DNA of 64,000 bases from Mantis religiosa (GCA_030765055.1 JAUKNK010000321.1:248001-312000), one strand, 5' to 3'. Positions 1 to 15,348 are shown, numbered from the stretch's first letter. Made by a program: numbers and translations. The notes: generated from the letters alone by a model not told the origin.

Positions 1-185
1 GGGCGACGGGGTAGCGCAGTGGTTTCGTTCGCGACTCTCGTGCTGAGGGTCCGAGTTCGATTCCCGGCTCTGGGGTATCGATTTTAAGTCAGCCCTATCC
101 GCTCCTTGACGTCTGTCTAGCTCATGTGAAGTGTCCCCTATGCCCAACGTAGTTTGAATTCCACGGTATAAACTGTAGGTTCACT
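1..185 (+). repeat. tRNA-like SINE head (partial)
   Basis: The first ~75 bases resemble the 5' half of a tRNA gene used as a pol III promoter: an A-box-like GTAGCGCAGTGG and a B-box-like GGTCCGAGTTCGATTCCC with normal spacing. The sequence then runs into unrelated DNA without an acceptor stem, so a SINE is more likely than a functional tRNA. The 3' limit is unclear. Confidence 0.45.
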
Positions 186-1343
186 CATCTCAATGTCATC
201 TTCGCTATCACCCTATCATTGGAGGTAATAGACACCGCTCTCTGGGTGCCTCCACCCGAGAAATGGGTCCGGTCATCACGTGGTGGGGCGAGGTTAACCG
301 GAAGGCCGTATTTGCCATATGGGGAGTGTTGGCATACATACTTGCATGCATACATATTATGTATTCTGAAGATGAAATGCAGAAGTATTGAACTATTCAT
401 ACCAATATCTCGAACATGACTTATTCCATTAAGATAGCTTTTAAATATATTTGTCGTTTTGAAGAGAGTTACATTTCTACTTTCTCTGCCACGAAATTGG
501 GCAAGGTAATGCAATGTACTCAAAAATTCCTTATCGAGAGTACACAGGAAAACCTTACATTTTTTATCCTCGTTATCAAAAGAAGACATTTTTAGAAAAA
601 AAAAGGGTCAGCAATACCATAAAGCCAAAATGTCAGATGAATATCAAACTTTAATTTAATCTCCGCATCGTAAGATGTCATACCATCTTTTATAAGAATC
701 CCGCTACTTCAAGCTACTTTTACGTGGAACATTTTTCGAATGTTGCCCTTCAAAAATGGTTCTAAGGATTTTAAAGTACCACATATGTAAGGTATTTAAA
801 GGGCGAAATGTAAATCTTTCATTCTGTAGAAATAACCTATTAAGTAGGTACTCTTCATTTGGAAGGCATTTCGTATACCATAACACACAAAACTTGCTAC
901 ACAAGAGATGCAGATCTTCTCAAAACACAATAATGCATTTCAAATAATCTTTGTGTGTCAAGATCTCTTTCCGAGATATCCGTTGTTATTGGTTTGAAGT
1001 TTACAGTACGACATGGCAAAGCGTGGAAGCGTATCGGAAGGAATGTGAACCAAAAGATATGTTTATGCAAGCCTATCGCATATTTGATTATTGCTGCAGT
1101 TCCTGTATCCCTCTTGTATCTATAAAGAAATGAGTAAACCTTTGCCTCAGTTAAATTGAAGTAACAAACTTTTGTGAAATTAATTTGTGGGAGCAATGTA
1201 TATAAAGACGATAATGGGTAGGAAATCATGTGATTGTAGCACCTCAGGGTTTCATCTCGTATGACGTACCAGTTATATCTACGATGTCCCATAGGCTATT
1301 CCAAGAAAATTTAAGGTGTATATATATTTTTTACTTTTTTATA
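186..1343. other. No recognisable gene
   Basis: AT-rich sequence after a GC-richer patch at about 230-320. Short open frames on both strands lack any recognised motif. No repeat signature was identified. Confidence 0.5.
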
Positions 1344-1550
1344 TAACGTCTTCCTAACGTAAGTCATTTGAAGATGGATGAAATGGGAGAAATGATGCCC
1401 AACTGAGCCCAGGGTCCAGCTGAGAGCCGAAATTCATCTTGCAGGATGAGCAGAAAGACACCTTATCCAGATCTAACCCTGACCAAGAATCGAACTCGAG
1501 ATCCCTTGAACGTGAAACAGACACGCTACACCCGGACCACAGAAGCGGGC
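1344..1550 (-). repeat. SINE family 1, minus copy
   Basis: On the minus strand this reads from a tRNA-like head (gcccgcttctgtgg...) with a B-box-like segment (complement of tcgaactcgagatccc), through a body with the block ccttatcc, to a 3' end near gacgtt. It aligns with the copies at 1805, 20333, 21086, 21918 and 52562. This copy is diverged. Confidence 0.7.
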
Positions 1551-1804
1551 TATATGCAGTTAGTGACAAATAGCATTGAAGTTTGAACAAATTGTTCACA
1601 TGCCGGATGTGAGAATATTCTTGAAAATGTTTGGGACATACCTACTGAATTCACACACCAAATTTGGTATTTAACACATATTTCAGTTTTGATTTATGCT
1701 ATTCACAATCACCAAAGCACACATAGCATTTGTATTCAGGGATCTCAAAATATGCATTTTCGGTAAAATCTGTGTATCCCATTTTTGGGTGAAATGCAAT
1801 ACTC

Positions 1805-2046
1805 TTTTGCCCGCCTCCGTAGCGTAGATGGTAGCGTGTCTGCCTCACGTTCAAGAGGTCCGAGTTCGAATCTCGGTTAGGGTGAATTACCTGGATAAGG
1901 TTTTTCCGGGGTTTCCCTTATCCAGAAAGACGACTGTTGGGTAGCTCTAAGCTCCATGGACCCTGGACTCATTTGAGCATCATTTCACCCATTTCATTCA
2001 TCGTCAGATATGACTTAACGTTGGAGGACGTAAATGATAAAAAAAG
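1805..2046 (+). repeat. SINE family 1, near-complete copy
   Basis: A tRNA-derived SINE with A box (GTAGCGTAGATGG), B box (GGTCCGAGTTCGAATCTC), a body with the block ccttatccagaaag, and a 3' end gttggaggacgtaaatg followed by an A-run. The octamer gcaatact lies on both sides (1797-1804 and 2047-2054) and fits a target-site duplication. This is the best reference copy of the family here. Confidence 0.8.
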
Positions 2047-2054
2047 GCAATACT

Positions 2055-2549
2055 TCTTTCACTTATTGGGCATGTGACAAAGAAGGTAAAATGAAAGTGA
2101 CCTGAGAAAGAAAACCCAACACGTTGTCAGAGAAGAGAAAATAGGAACAGATTTTCCCAGAATGATTAGAAGCATACGTTGGCAGTGGAAGTGAACTGGG
2201 AAGGATTAAAACTGCTTGTCAAATGCAACATATTGCTAAAAGTACTAGGAAATTAGAGAAATGTTAACACTTATGAAGAAAAAGGTTGACTGTAGTTCAG
2301 TAAGGTGAGCTTCATATTTAGCACTTAATATTCATATAGTAAGCAGTTTCATCATTCTCCATGCTAGCCTCTGGTTACCGAGGTGGGGCTTCAATTCCGG
2401 TAGAGGGAGATTTTCTTCTTTTTTTGGTGTAAAACTACATCACATGACTTTCGTTAGAAGGGAAGGAAATCCGGTGGTCTCGTATTGAAGATTTACGGCA
2501 AGTAGAAGAACCTCTTAAGTGTGATGAAGAGTACTTGAAACAAAATGAA
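2055..2549. other. No recognisable gene
   Basis: AT-rich sequence without coding or repeat motifs that I recognise. A tRNA-like B-box trace (ggcttcaattccgg, about 2387-2400) suggests old SINE debris. Confidence 0.4.
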
Positions 2550-3055
2550 GCAGTCTTTCGTGGGTTGGTAGAATCAAAAGTCTTGTTTGCAGATATTTAA
2601 AACTCTCTTTATTGCAGTAAAATAGAAACTCTGTACAACTCTGGCAGCAGCAAAATGACGTGACATACAAACAGCAGTTTTCAAGGTCGTCTCGTACCTC
2701 AGCTACACATAATCTAACAAAAGAAATCGCTGCGGTACAGTTCAAATTTCCACACACTCACAATTACTGCACAACAACTGACTAGCAACTCAACTAGCAA
2801 CTGACTCAGCTCTAACACTTTGCAGGGTTTTTATACCTCCAGTCATTGTTCTAGAATGCAGCAGAGCTCCTGAGGTAGATCGCGGCGACAAGAGAAAGAC
2901 GGAAATATCCAGACGTCTCTCTGTCTCTCTCTGTTTCTTTCTCTCCTTCGGCAAGCGTTCAGCGCTGCGCCCCACTATCTATCTCTTTCTTTCCTACCCA
3001 CGTGTATAGCTCTGGCTCTGCTGCGGCTCCAACTTAATAATGCGATCGGTGCCAA
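2550..3055 (-). mobile_element. Solo LTR, gypsy A-related
   Basis: This interval parallels the LTR of the gypsy A element at 26890-27268. Shared blocks in the same order are cgtgggt near the start, gtttgcag, a TTTATTGCAGTAAA polyadenylation-like block, ctctaacac, a TATA-like ttttatacctcc, and ctagaatgcagcag. No gag or pol sequence adjoins it, so it looks like a solo LTR left by recombination. The ends are approximate and no target duplication was found. Confidence 0.6.
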
Positions 3056-3311
3056 TATGTAGCATGGAATGCTAATTTATTGTTTATAAAGTTTCTTTTG
3101 ACTTCCCCCACTGACTGTTATCTAAATGCATTATTTTTCTTTGTAGTTCATGTTACACCAGATAAAAGTTTGCAGAAATTGCCTTAATGCACATTTTCTT
3201 TCAGGTATAATGGAAATAAAGAAATACAGTAAGGTTAAGCAACAGTAAAATGTTTTAATGTGTGGTCGTTATGTAATGGTTTATAAATAGAAAAATATAA
3301 CGATTATAATG

Positions 3312-4520
<1,209 letters not shown>

Positions 4521-4530
4521 CAATAACTCA

Positions 4531-5114
4531 AAAAATAAGTAAATAAATAAAGTAAATAAATAAATACATTAAAGAAATAAATAAGTAAATAAATAGATCA
4601 ATCGATGAATAAATAATTGAATAAATAAATGAATAAATATATAAATAAATAAATAAGGACAGAAGGAAAGAAGGAAAGAAGTAGAGAAGGAGAGGACAGA
4701 AGGAAAGAAATAAACAAAGAAGGAAAGAGAGAAGGAAAGCTATAACGAAGGAAAGAAGGAAAGCAGGAAAGAAGGAAAGCAGGAAAGAAGGAAAGCAGGA
4801 AAGAAGGAAAGAAGTTTCGAAGCAGAGAAGGAGAGAAGGAGTGAAGGAAAGAATGAAAGAAAGAAAGAAAGAAGAAAAGCAAGAAGGAAGGAAAGAAGGA
4901 AAGCAGGAGAGAAGCAGAGGATAGAAGTAAAGGAGAAGAAGAGGGAAGGAAAGAAGGAAAGAAGGACAGAAGGAGAAAAATAAAGATGGAGAGGATAAAA
5001 AGAAAGATGGACAGAAGTAGAGAGGGAAAGGAGAGAAACAAAGAAAGAAGGAAAAAAGGATAGAAGGAAAGAAGGAGAGAAGTAGAGAAGGAGAGAAGTA
5101 GAGAAGGAGAGAAG
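4531..5114. repeat. AAAT repeats then polypurine (GAAGGA) tract
   Basis: A short degenerate AAAT/AAATA tract (to about 4659) passes into a ~455-base, almost purely purine segment of GAAGGAAA and GAAGGAGA units. The strand asymmetry is extreme. The open frames on the complement (Ser/Leu/Phe-rich) are low-complexity artefacts. Confidence 0.9.
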
Positions 5115-5269
5115 GTACAAATCAACCATCCTTTATCTGCTCATAACACATATAATTTCATGACTTTTAGTTTTCGTACTACATGCATAGTATTGTATTA
5201 AACACAAATTCAGTTTTGAGATTTCACCAAAACTACTGGTTTAAACCCCCTTGAAATATAGAAAAGAGT

Positions 5270-6640
<1,371 letters not shown>

Positions 6641-6677
6641 ACTTTCAGATTATGTCTATTGACATCCTCCCCGGGTC

Positions 6678-8463
6678 TTAAGGACAGCTGCTGTTTAGTG
6701 GGACAACTTGATGAAGGTAATCAATAACAATGGTGTTCATGTCTGTGCTGTGGTGGTTTAATGGTATGCTTCTGTCGAATAGCGATAGTGGTCTCTTATG
6801 TTTGTCTATGGCTGTGTTGTATTTACCGATGTTGCTGATGAGTGGATTGTGATGGTTGTGTGCCGTTTTGTACATGTTATCCGCAAGTTTTTTGATAAAT
6901 TGTTCAATGCTGTTCATGCGGAGATCGTGGTGCAGTAAGTCCAATGGGACTGATCTCGGGACTTTTGCGGCTATTCTAAGGCATTTTATTTTGGACCAGT
7001 TGCAGTTTTGCTATGTGGGTCTTGGCGCAGTGCCCCCAGGCTGGGGCGGCATATGTCATTGTAGGCCTTATCAAGTTTTTGTATAGTGTTAGCCCCATTT
7101 GCTTGCTTAGGGCACTCTTGTAGTTGAGGATGGGACATAGTGCTCCTAGCTGTTGTATTGCCCTGCGTTTCACTTCGGTGGTGTGTTCTGCAAATCTGAG
7201 CTTGGAGTCCAACGTGACTCCGAGGTATCTGACCTGATTTCTACAGTTTACTGTCTCTCCGTGGAGCGTCAGCGGTGAGGACCTATTAGCGTGTTTTCTG
7301 CGCTTCGTAAATAAGACTGTCTGTGTTTTTGGAGTATTTACTTTGATTCTCCATTTGGATAACCAGGGTTCTAATTCTGTTAGGGAGGTCTGTAGTCTGC
7401 GACCGACAACTTCTGGTTTCCATGACTGTGCCAATAAAGCGGTGTCGTCCGGGTAAATGGAGGGCTGTGTGTTGGCTTTCCTTGGGATGTTAATATAAAG
7501 GTTAAAGAGGATCGGTCCAAGCAGGCTTCCTTGTGGGACTCCGGCAGCTATTTATGCGGTGCTGAACACTGTTCCCTTATGGAGACCGTGAATGATCTGC
7601 TAGTAAGGTAGTGGGCGCTAGTCTAATCATACTGTCATTGAATTTGAGATCTTTGAGTTTTCTAACGAGGCCTGTGTGATAAAATGTGTCAAAAGCCCGT
7701 TCTACGTCTAGAAATACCACGCCGGTTTATCTTTGGTCATTACATCCTTTCATAATGTATTCGATGTTCCTTGTAAGTTGTAGGGTCGTGTTATGTTTCG
7801 CACGGAAGCCAAATTGTTCATTAATTAGAATTTGATGTTTTTGATGTGGGAGACGAACCTTTTTAATATGACCTTTCCTGCAACTTTACTAATTGTGTTA
7901 AGTAGACTTATGGGTCTGTAGTTTTTAGGATTCGCTCTGTCCTTACCTGGCTTTAGGAACATGAGCACATTGGCTTGCTTCCAGCATGGGGGAAGTACCC
8001 ATTTTCAAGGCACAAGTGACATACGTGGCTAATAATATGAATGTCTTTGGGGGTGAGATGTTTGGCTACCAAATTTGGTATTTGGTCGGGTCCGAGAGCC
8101 TTATGGATATTTAAGTGATGAATGATCCATTTTATCTTCCATAGGTTTGTCTTTCTGCATTTATCGTGTGCTGGCTACTCAAGGGTATTCCCCTTGTCCT
8201 GCTCTAGGCGGTCATAGAACCTCCGGTCCGGTTGGCCCGGGTTGAGTGCCCGCCATGGTATTTGCTTTCTCGGCGTTGCTTTCGGTGTATCGTTGCCAGT
8301 CTTCCATTATCAGTGAGGGTATGTTTATGGGTTGACGTTTTAGGGCCCTAATCATATGCCATACTCTGGCGTTTCCTGGCTGTAGTGTGGCAAGCGTGTG
8401 GTCCCATTGTCGCTGAGCCTGCGCATTAAGTATAGTTTTTATTGCACTGTTTAGGGTTGTCAA
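6678..8463 (-). pseudogene. LINE reverse transcriptase, broken
   Basis: Reverse transcriptase of the same element, in several frames. From 5' to 3' on the minus strand: a linker region (8463-8212); the fingers motif EQFGFRAKHNTTLQLTRNIE (about 7825-7780); palm motif A, FLDVERAFDTFY (about 7728-7680); the catalytic box as YPDDTALLA (7460-7435), where YADD is usual; the thumb motif VRYLGVTLDSKLRF (about 7240-7200); and a C-terminal tail ending ...YKTAHNHHNPLISNIG. In-frame stops and at least two frameshifts separate these pieces. No RNase H domain is seen, as expected for Jockey. Confidence 0.85.
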
Positions 8464-8714
8464 ATTTACCTTGTGTACTAGATTACGTGTGCGCTGCCAT
8501 CTACGTCTTTCATGGTCTCTTTCGTGAATTAGGGCGAGTACGTCCGGCGAGTAAGTTAACGCGTGTTTCTGGAGGGGGGTTTAATTGGTACTGCCGCTTT
8601 CATGGACACCTGGATGGCTTTTTCAAGAAGTACTGTGGCTTGATCTACTGCACGTTGACTTTCCAGTGCCACAGGTTGAGTTAGTTCTTTGTCTAAGGTG
8701 TCTGTGGACACATC

Positions 8715-9185
8715 CTAGGTTCCTCGATTGAAGGTCAGTCTGATCGGTGAAGGTATGTACTTTGGTGGTACGTCGATGTCTATTTGAACTGCGTGGTGAT
8801 CGGATGCTAGCGCGTTCATTACATTAATACTGTAATTGAAAGTAATGTTTTTGATTAGGGCTATATCTAGAGTTGATGTTGCATGGTGTGCGTGTTGTGC
8901 AATGTACGTTGGTTCTCCAGGATGGGCTATGACGTATGTGTGGTTGATTATGTGTGTGTGGAGGCTGATGCCTTCAGCATTTGCATTAGGGCAGCCCCAG
9001 GTTGGGTGCTTTGCGTTCAGGTCACCTGCAGCTATTAAAGTGGTGCCAGGGTTTAGTATTACATCGATGTCCGGTATTATAAGCTTAGTTGGGGAGCAGT
9101 AAATGCTAGCTGGTGTTACTTTGCTGTTAAGTAGGTGCAATGGGATTGCGGTTGATTCCATGGCATTTAGGGGGGGGGGATGTGT
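8715..9185 (-). pseudogene. LINE endonuclease fragment (EEP/APE fold)
   Basis: Apurinic-like endonuclease that nicks target DNA to prime reverse transcription. The conserved motif AAGDLNAKHPTWGCP and the C-terminal catalytic signature ALASDHHAV are both visible, with TSTLDIALIK between them as in Jockey endonucleases. The N-terminal third, including the Asn and Glu metal-binding motifs, is missing. Translation upstream of the first methionine continues the homology (THPPPLNAMESTAI), so the fragment begins before that Met. A stop follows ...RLTFNRGT and the frame then shifts. Confidence 0.85.
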
Positions 9186-9221
9186 ATATGATCGTGTTGG
9201 AGAACATAAACTCAGGGTCGT

Positions 9222-10850
9222 ATGTCACCAACAGCAGTACCAACAGTAAACAACCACTCATTGGCACCAACCATTTTGATAAAAACAGCTCCCTCCATAA
9301 TGCAGCCCACGCAGCGGCCGAACCTATCACGAAGGAGAGCACCAGACGGAAGATGGCTCCACCCACTCATAAGGCATATTGCTAGCAGCCGGATGGTAAC
9401 CACGCTGACTTCAGATGATGGACCAGGACCAAGTACACCTTCCACCTCCCTAGAGAGTGCTGAATCTGCGCCGAAGCGCAACACACGCACGGGGCAGAAG
9501 CGTTTAGCTTCTGCACCTAGCTTCCCTCCTTCCTCCATGGATCTGCTTCCATGTCTCACACATCTGCCTAAGTCTGATGACTCAGACACGGAGGACTTTG
9601 TTGTAGTTGAGAGACGCAGGCGGAAGAGAGCGTCTACCGGCCTGCAGCAACCAACACCACAGGGCCAACTCCAACCCCCATCCAAAGGGGGGCCGAAAAT
9701 GCCACCCATTGTGGCAGACATGTTTTAAAACCATGTGTCGGTAATGCGCATATTGGCCGCTCGCCTAAAGCTCCGCTTTGGGGCGAAGAGAAAACCCAGG
9801 AAGGTGCATATCTTCACCAACACTCTGGAGGACCTGAAGACCACCAGGGCCGTTTTGAGGGATCAAAAAGTCCCTTTCTATGGTTACTCCGCCAGCACCC
9901 ACATGTTAACCGCAGAATTATCAGAGGTCTGGTATTTGACTGCATCCCTGACGACGTCAGGGCTGCCTTGAAAGAGGAGCATGCTACGATACCCTCTTGG
10001 TCACGCAGCTACGCAAGACCGTCCTGTCGGACAGTGGGCCGGTTAAAGTGCCCATGACCTTGTTTCTAGTCCTTGTGGACAAGGTACGTGACGCTAAAAT
10101 ACAGCCGAACGATACTGCCCGCAGACTGATATTCACAGTCGTGAAAGTTGAGCGCTTTCACTTCAAAGAAGGACCGGTGAAGTGCCATCGATGTATGGAT
10201 TTCCACCATTTTAGCACAACCTGCGAGCGCAAGCTTGCGTGTTTGAGGTGTGCGGAGCCTCATATTTTGAGGGACTGCCCCAAGCAGTAAAGAGCCGCAC
10301 GCCAGTGTCTACAAGGGCTGCCAAACGAGGCAGCGCATCATCGAAAGCCGCCGCCAGCGGTATCCCGAAACGGCCACTGTCCACCCAGGGGTGTCTTTTG
10401 CGGCCGCCCTGAAGAAGGCTGAGAACACCCTGCAGCAAGCTGAAGCGACTGCTACCAAAGCTGCAGCCCCTACACTACCGCCTCCAACCGAGGAAATCAA
10501 ACCTGCGCCTCAGAAAGCAAGAGGAAAAAGAGAGGGAGGACTACGAATAAAAATAGCGGGAAGGCCACTAATTCACTCCCTGCTCCGAAAACCAACAACC
10601 AGGACCAGCCTGAGGCCCCGGCCGCAGCTGATCCTGCACCGCAACCTGCGCCGTCGGTGGAGCCTGCACCAGCAGCAGCCGGGGCGGCACCAACCAGCCC
10701 AGCACCTTAACCCGCTATCTTCGGGAGCACTGTGTCCCAGGCGGATCTGGATGAGTTCCAGGCCCTCTCCCAGTGGTTCGGTAACCTCATTCAATGAACT
10801 CTCCCTGCCCTACGCAATTGCAAGCTGCAGGTCGAGAACCCCATACTAAC
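9222..10850 (+). pseudogene. LINE ORF1, gag-like zinc-knuckle protein
   Basis: RNA-binding nucleocapsid-like protein of the element. The first part (9222-9728) is Pro/Ser-rich with a basic patch (ERRRRKR). It is followed, after frame changes near 9730 and 9980, by the conserved region seen in Jockey gag proteins (VPMTLFLVLVDKV ... RLIFTVVKVERFHF). Then come two zinc knuckles, CHRCMDFHHFSTTC and CLRCAEPHILRDC (about 10183-10280). After a stop at 10288 a further frame resumes with VSFAAALKKAENTLQQ and a Pro/Ala-rich tail, typical of the region after the knuckles. The start is the first ATG of the long frame. Confidence 0.8.
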
Positions 10851-10916
10851 TCCCATGCAGAAGCACGCCATTGTGCTAAGAACGCTGGAGGAGCTCTTCT
10901 CGGGTTCCGCTAAGTA

Positions 10917-11650
10917 ATGACCTCCAGACTCGTCCGGAGGATATTACGAGCCGCGTTCTGGAACGCGAACGGCATCCGGGGCCATTATCCCGGCGTCCCT
11001 GAGTTTGTGCAGTCCTTCGGTATTGATATTCTGATGATCTTTGAAACCCATCTTGATGTTTCAACTAACTTCTCGCTGCCTAGCTACGTCAACCATCGGT
11101 CTGATCGGGTCGGCCGACGGGTTGGCGGCACCGCCATCTTCATCAGAAGCCATATCACTCACTACCAATTCCCGCTCCCCCACTCTAGCACTTGGAAGCC
11201 TGTGCCATTCGGCTTGCCATTGATGGGCTAGACACGCTGCTGGTAGTGGCCTACGATCCTCCTGATGCACGTTTCTATGAGGCAGACGTCAACCTCCTTC
11301 TCAACCTTCATCTAGTGGTATGCATCGCAGGCGACCTCAACGCGAAACATGCCCACTGGCATAGCCGCACATCCAACATCAAGGGGCGTGGGCTCTACCG
11401 CCTCATCAGCGGAAGCCCAAGCCTTGTCGTGAACGGCCCGAGAGGCCCTAAGTTCCATCCAGACCACGGCAGGCCGGAGTTGCTCGACATCTTGCTCACT
11501 AAGAATTTTCCATTTCATCTAGACCTCTCGGTGGTCAACGAACGGGACTCCGACCATGACCCGGTCCTGGTGGACTATAACGTTGACATTCCAGCTCTGT
11601 TAAACCAAGACTGGACCTACGAGGTGGACTGGGGTGCAGCCAGTCAGTAG
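10917..11650 (+). pseudogene. LINE ORF2 endonuclease domain
   Basis: APE-type endonuclease domain beginning with FWNANGIRGH, the typical first conserved Asn motif. It continues with DILMIFETHL (the Glu motif normally reads ETHL or ETWL), GGTAIFIRSHI, AGDLNAKHAHWHSR, PELLDILLTKN and the catalytic RDSDHDPVLV. All key motifs survive, but a frameshift near 11190-11230 splits the frame and a stop follows at 11648. It lies about 65 bases after ORF1, as expected within one element. Confidence 0.88.
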
Positions 11651-11682
11651 ACCTGCGACCACATATCGATTCTATCGATGCG

Positions 11683-13520
11683 TTGGAAGCGGCAGCTTCT
11701 GACTTCTCCCAACGTATCCTAAATGTGGTACGTGGTCACACCTACCATATTCCCACAAACCAGCACAACCACATGACCACTCCAAATGAGCTCCGGAAGC
11801 TGCTTAAAGCTAAAGAAACTATTCGGAAGCCACGACAGCGTTTTCGCCACCCCACGATACAGGCAGTCTACCAGAGGTTCAAATCCCGGTCAAGAAGGCT
11901 GCTTCGTGCTCACCGCTTTGCGGCCTGGGAGGCAACCATGAAGCGGGCAGACCTCACGGAGAAGCACCCTTGGTGGAATATCTGTTGCTTACGGAAGGAT
12001 AAAAACCAATACCAGCATCCTCTCCATGACACTTTTGGGCGACTCGCCTTTGAGCCCCAAGAGGAAGCCACAGGATTCGCAGACTATCTAGTCTCATTTC
12101 AAGCCACGGGAAAACCCACAGGACGATGAGTTCACCGAGCTCGTGGAGGAGGCGGTGGAATACCTCTGAGGACCCCCTCCACCACACGATGTGATCCATA
12201 TCCCCGTTGTCACTCCCAGGCAGGTGGCAACCCCAATCCGCAGCCTCAAACCCCTACAAATCTCCAGGACAGGACGGTGTCACGGCAGTCATGCTGCGTA
12301 ACCTTCCTAAAAGAGCCGTGATTCATTTGACGCGGATTTACAGTGCATGCCTTTAACTCCGCCACTTTCCAACTTGTTGGAAGGAGGCGAAGCTGGTCTG
12401 CATTTTAAAGCCCGTCAAGGATCCGCTCTTCCCATCCAGCTACCGCTCCATCAGTCTTCTCCCAATGGTCTCAAAAGTTTTTGAGCGATTGCTCCTGGCC
12501 CGCCTGACTCCCCTCTTCAAGGAAAGGCACCTCCTTCCGGATCACCAGTTCGGGTTCCGTGGGCGCCACTCCACGACCCTGCAGCTGCTGCGACTGGTGG
12601 AAAAGGCTGCCCTGGGTTTCCAGGACAACCTCAAAACCGTCGCGGTACTTCTGGACGTGGACAAGGCCTTCGCCACAACGTGGCACCAGGGCATACTGTA
12701 CAAGCTCAAGGAAGCACAACTCCCCTACCCATACCTCATCCTGATTAGTAGTTTCCTCCGGGATCGAACCTTCAGGGTGCGGGTCGAAGGTAAACTCTCC
12801 TCCGTCAGACCCATAGCGGCGGTAGTTCCGGAAGGCAGTGTACTGTCGCCGTTACTCTTTGCTGCCTACATGTCTGAATTCCCAACAGAGCCTCGCATTG
12901 TTCTGTGCCAATATGCTGACGACGTCCTCATCTTGGCTCAGAACAAAAACGTCCGCTACTGCCTCCCTCCGCTGAAACGATCACTCCGGGCTATCGGCAC
13001 GTGGAGTGAAAGGTAGAGGATGGCAAATAGCCCACAGAAGAGCTCGGCCATTATGCTGGCGAAGGTCCTCCGCTGGTGCCCGGAAGGAGACCTGCGGTTG
13101 AGGCAGAGAAGGATCCCTTGGGTTTGATCTGCCAAATAACTGGGTGTCCTACTGGACCGCGGCCTCACCTTCACCCCATATGTCTGTGAAAAAATCAGCC
13201 TCGGTCATGCAACGCTCAAGCAGTTGTACCTCATATTCCGATCAACTATGCCCACTCGCTTGAAACTACGGGTGTATCATGCGATCATCCCGCCACTAAT
13301 CCTGTATGGATGCGAGGTCTCGGGCTCGGTGGCTCGTAAAACCATCCGCAGACTACAAGCCGTGCAGAACAGGGCTCTTAGGATGATATACGATACTGAA
13401 CGTACGTTTCCATCACACATCCTACACACACACATTCTGGCATACCTTACGTTGAGGACGTTGTGCGTGAACGTTCGCGCACATTATATGCCAGAATTAC
13501 ACCTCATCCCAACCACCTAG
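11683..13520 (+). pseudogene. LINE ORF2 reverse transcriptase domain
   Basis: After a linker (11683-12129) and a frame break, RT motifs run in order: SYRSISLLPMVSKVFERLL, HQFGFRGRHSTTLQLLR, palm motif A VAVLLDVDKAFATTWHQG, PEGSVLSPLLFAAYMSEF and the catalytic box QYADDVLILA (12910-12938). A stop follows at ~13015. The thumb resumes in other frames (LGVLLDRGLTFTPY, then LILYGCEVSG ... LQAVQNRALRMIYDT) to about 13520. The catalytic YADD is intact, but breaks make the copy non-functional. Confidence 0.88.
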
Positions 13521-13900
13521 TTAACACACTAGGTCAATATGACCACCGTGCACCTAGAAGGAGAAAGAGCTACCGCCTCCCCAAGGATGCCCTTGGGTGG
13601 TGAGCCCAGCCTCTCATCCCTTCACGACTATATTCTGTCTGTCCCGGCCCTACTAGGGCTGGATTTGACTTGTCGGCTGACCCCCGACAGTCCGGTCCCT
13701 CCCCCTGTGTGACCTAAACACGATCCCAACCTAAATGTTGCCTAACTACCCGACCTCTCGCTCCTGGCCGCACCACACTGGGTGGACCCTGCAAGCAGGC
13801 CGCTCCTAGCGTGGCGGCATCGGGCACTAGCGTCCTTCCTGGACGCTCACCTCGCCGCCAGGAGCACTAGCAGAGGTCGAATCAGGTCCGTCACATTACA

Positions 13901-14396
13901 AAGACATTAAAGCTTAGAGGATAAGACTAAATTCTATAAGACCGCACGGGTAAATCCGCTCAGCGGATAGGTACCGTGGCGCTCTGTCCACTGTCCGGTA
14001 GCACCCGGATCACTTGTTCTCCCTCATGGCTCATGACTCATAGGCTCCGTATCAGTCGCAGCAACGAGAGTGTTACGGCCACGCCACTGAATATGTTTGA
14101 CATAGTTTCGAACGAAACGTCTGGAAGACTATTTTCCAATAGACCACGGCCTACAAGCCCGGATAATCATTATCTACCAAATGACTCTGGCCGTGAAAGA
14201 CTGGGCACTACAATGAATATTAATTGCTTCAAAGGTCAGTGAGCTTTCTTTGATTAATTTTTTTTTTTTTTGAATTAGGAAGATTCAGATGTTTTTAATT
14301 CCTTAACGTTCATTTTCATCTATCTAATCATTTCATAAATCTATTAATATTTCATAGTCTATTAATATTTAGTGTTGTTATTAGTGCAAGTACATA
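13901..14396. other. No recognisable gene
   Basis: Mixed sequence after the LINE. The part 13940-14230 is GC-richer and contains cgaacgaaacgtctgg, but I could not assign it to a family. From 14240 it is AT-rich with a T-run. Confidence 0.4.
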
Positions 14397-14504
14397 ATGT
14401 CCCACACAACCAGGACCACCAAAAATGAAGTTGACCAGGAGCTCATTCCCCTAAGAGAGAATATCAAAAGTGTAACAGAGATCTGCACCACGTGGACAAA
14501 CAAG
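14397..14504 (+). CDS. Candidate host exon (first coding exon?), unknown gene
   Basis: An ATG opens a 36-codon frame (MSHTTRTTKNEVDQELIP...) that ends exactly at a consensus donor, caag|gtaact. The composition is GC-richer than the flanks and no transposon motif is present. I do not recognise the protein. It could pair with the open segment at 15395-15537, since this segment ends in phase 0 and that one opens in phase 0. Evidence is only the reading frame, splice consensus and composition, so a chance frame remains possible. Confidence 0.3.

Positions 14505-15348
<844 letters not shown>

Larger units (their letters stand above)
6650..9200 (-). mobile_element. Jockey-type LINE, degraded and 5'-truncated
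   Basis: A non-LTR retrotransposon on the minus strand, reading from the C-terminal half of an APE-type endonuclease (~9185-8715) through a linker and reverse transcriptase to the RT C-terminus (6678). Motif order and sequence fit the Jockey clade. Several frameshifts and stops make it inactive. No ORF1 remains on the 5' side, because the element ends at a run of ten G/C at 9170-9179 next to an oppositely oriented LINE. The 3' end near 6650 is approximate; no poly-A tail was seen. Confidence 0.85.
9205..13900 (+). mobile_element. Jockey-type LINE, nearly full length, decayed
   Basis: A non-LTR element on the plus strand with a gag-like ORF1 (9222-10850) and an ORF2 holding endonuclease and RT (10917-13520), then a GC-rich 3' region. 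It is GC-richer than the surroundings. Frameshifts or stops occur in ORF1 and at several places in ORF2. It is a different family from the element at 6650-9200, because the endonuclease sequences differ strongly. The end near 13900 is approximate and no clear poly-A tail was found. Confidence 0.85.

Noticed and set aside
1811..1885. tRNA gene
   Set aside because: A and B boxes are present, but there is no paired acceptor stem and a SINE body with a target duplication follows.
4598..5129. Ser/Leu/Phe-rich frames resembling membrane proteins
   Set aside because: Low-complexity complement of a polypurine repeat; no signal or domain.
8065..8090. Another copy of the caaatttggtat repeat motif
   Set aside because: It lies within the RT coding region of the minus-strand LINE, so it is a chance match.
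9212..9721. Minus-strand open frame opposite LINE ORF1
   Set aside because: A shadow of the gag-like frame; no domain of its own.
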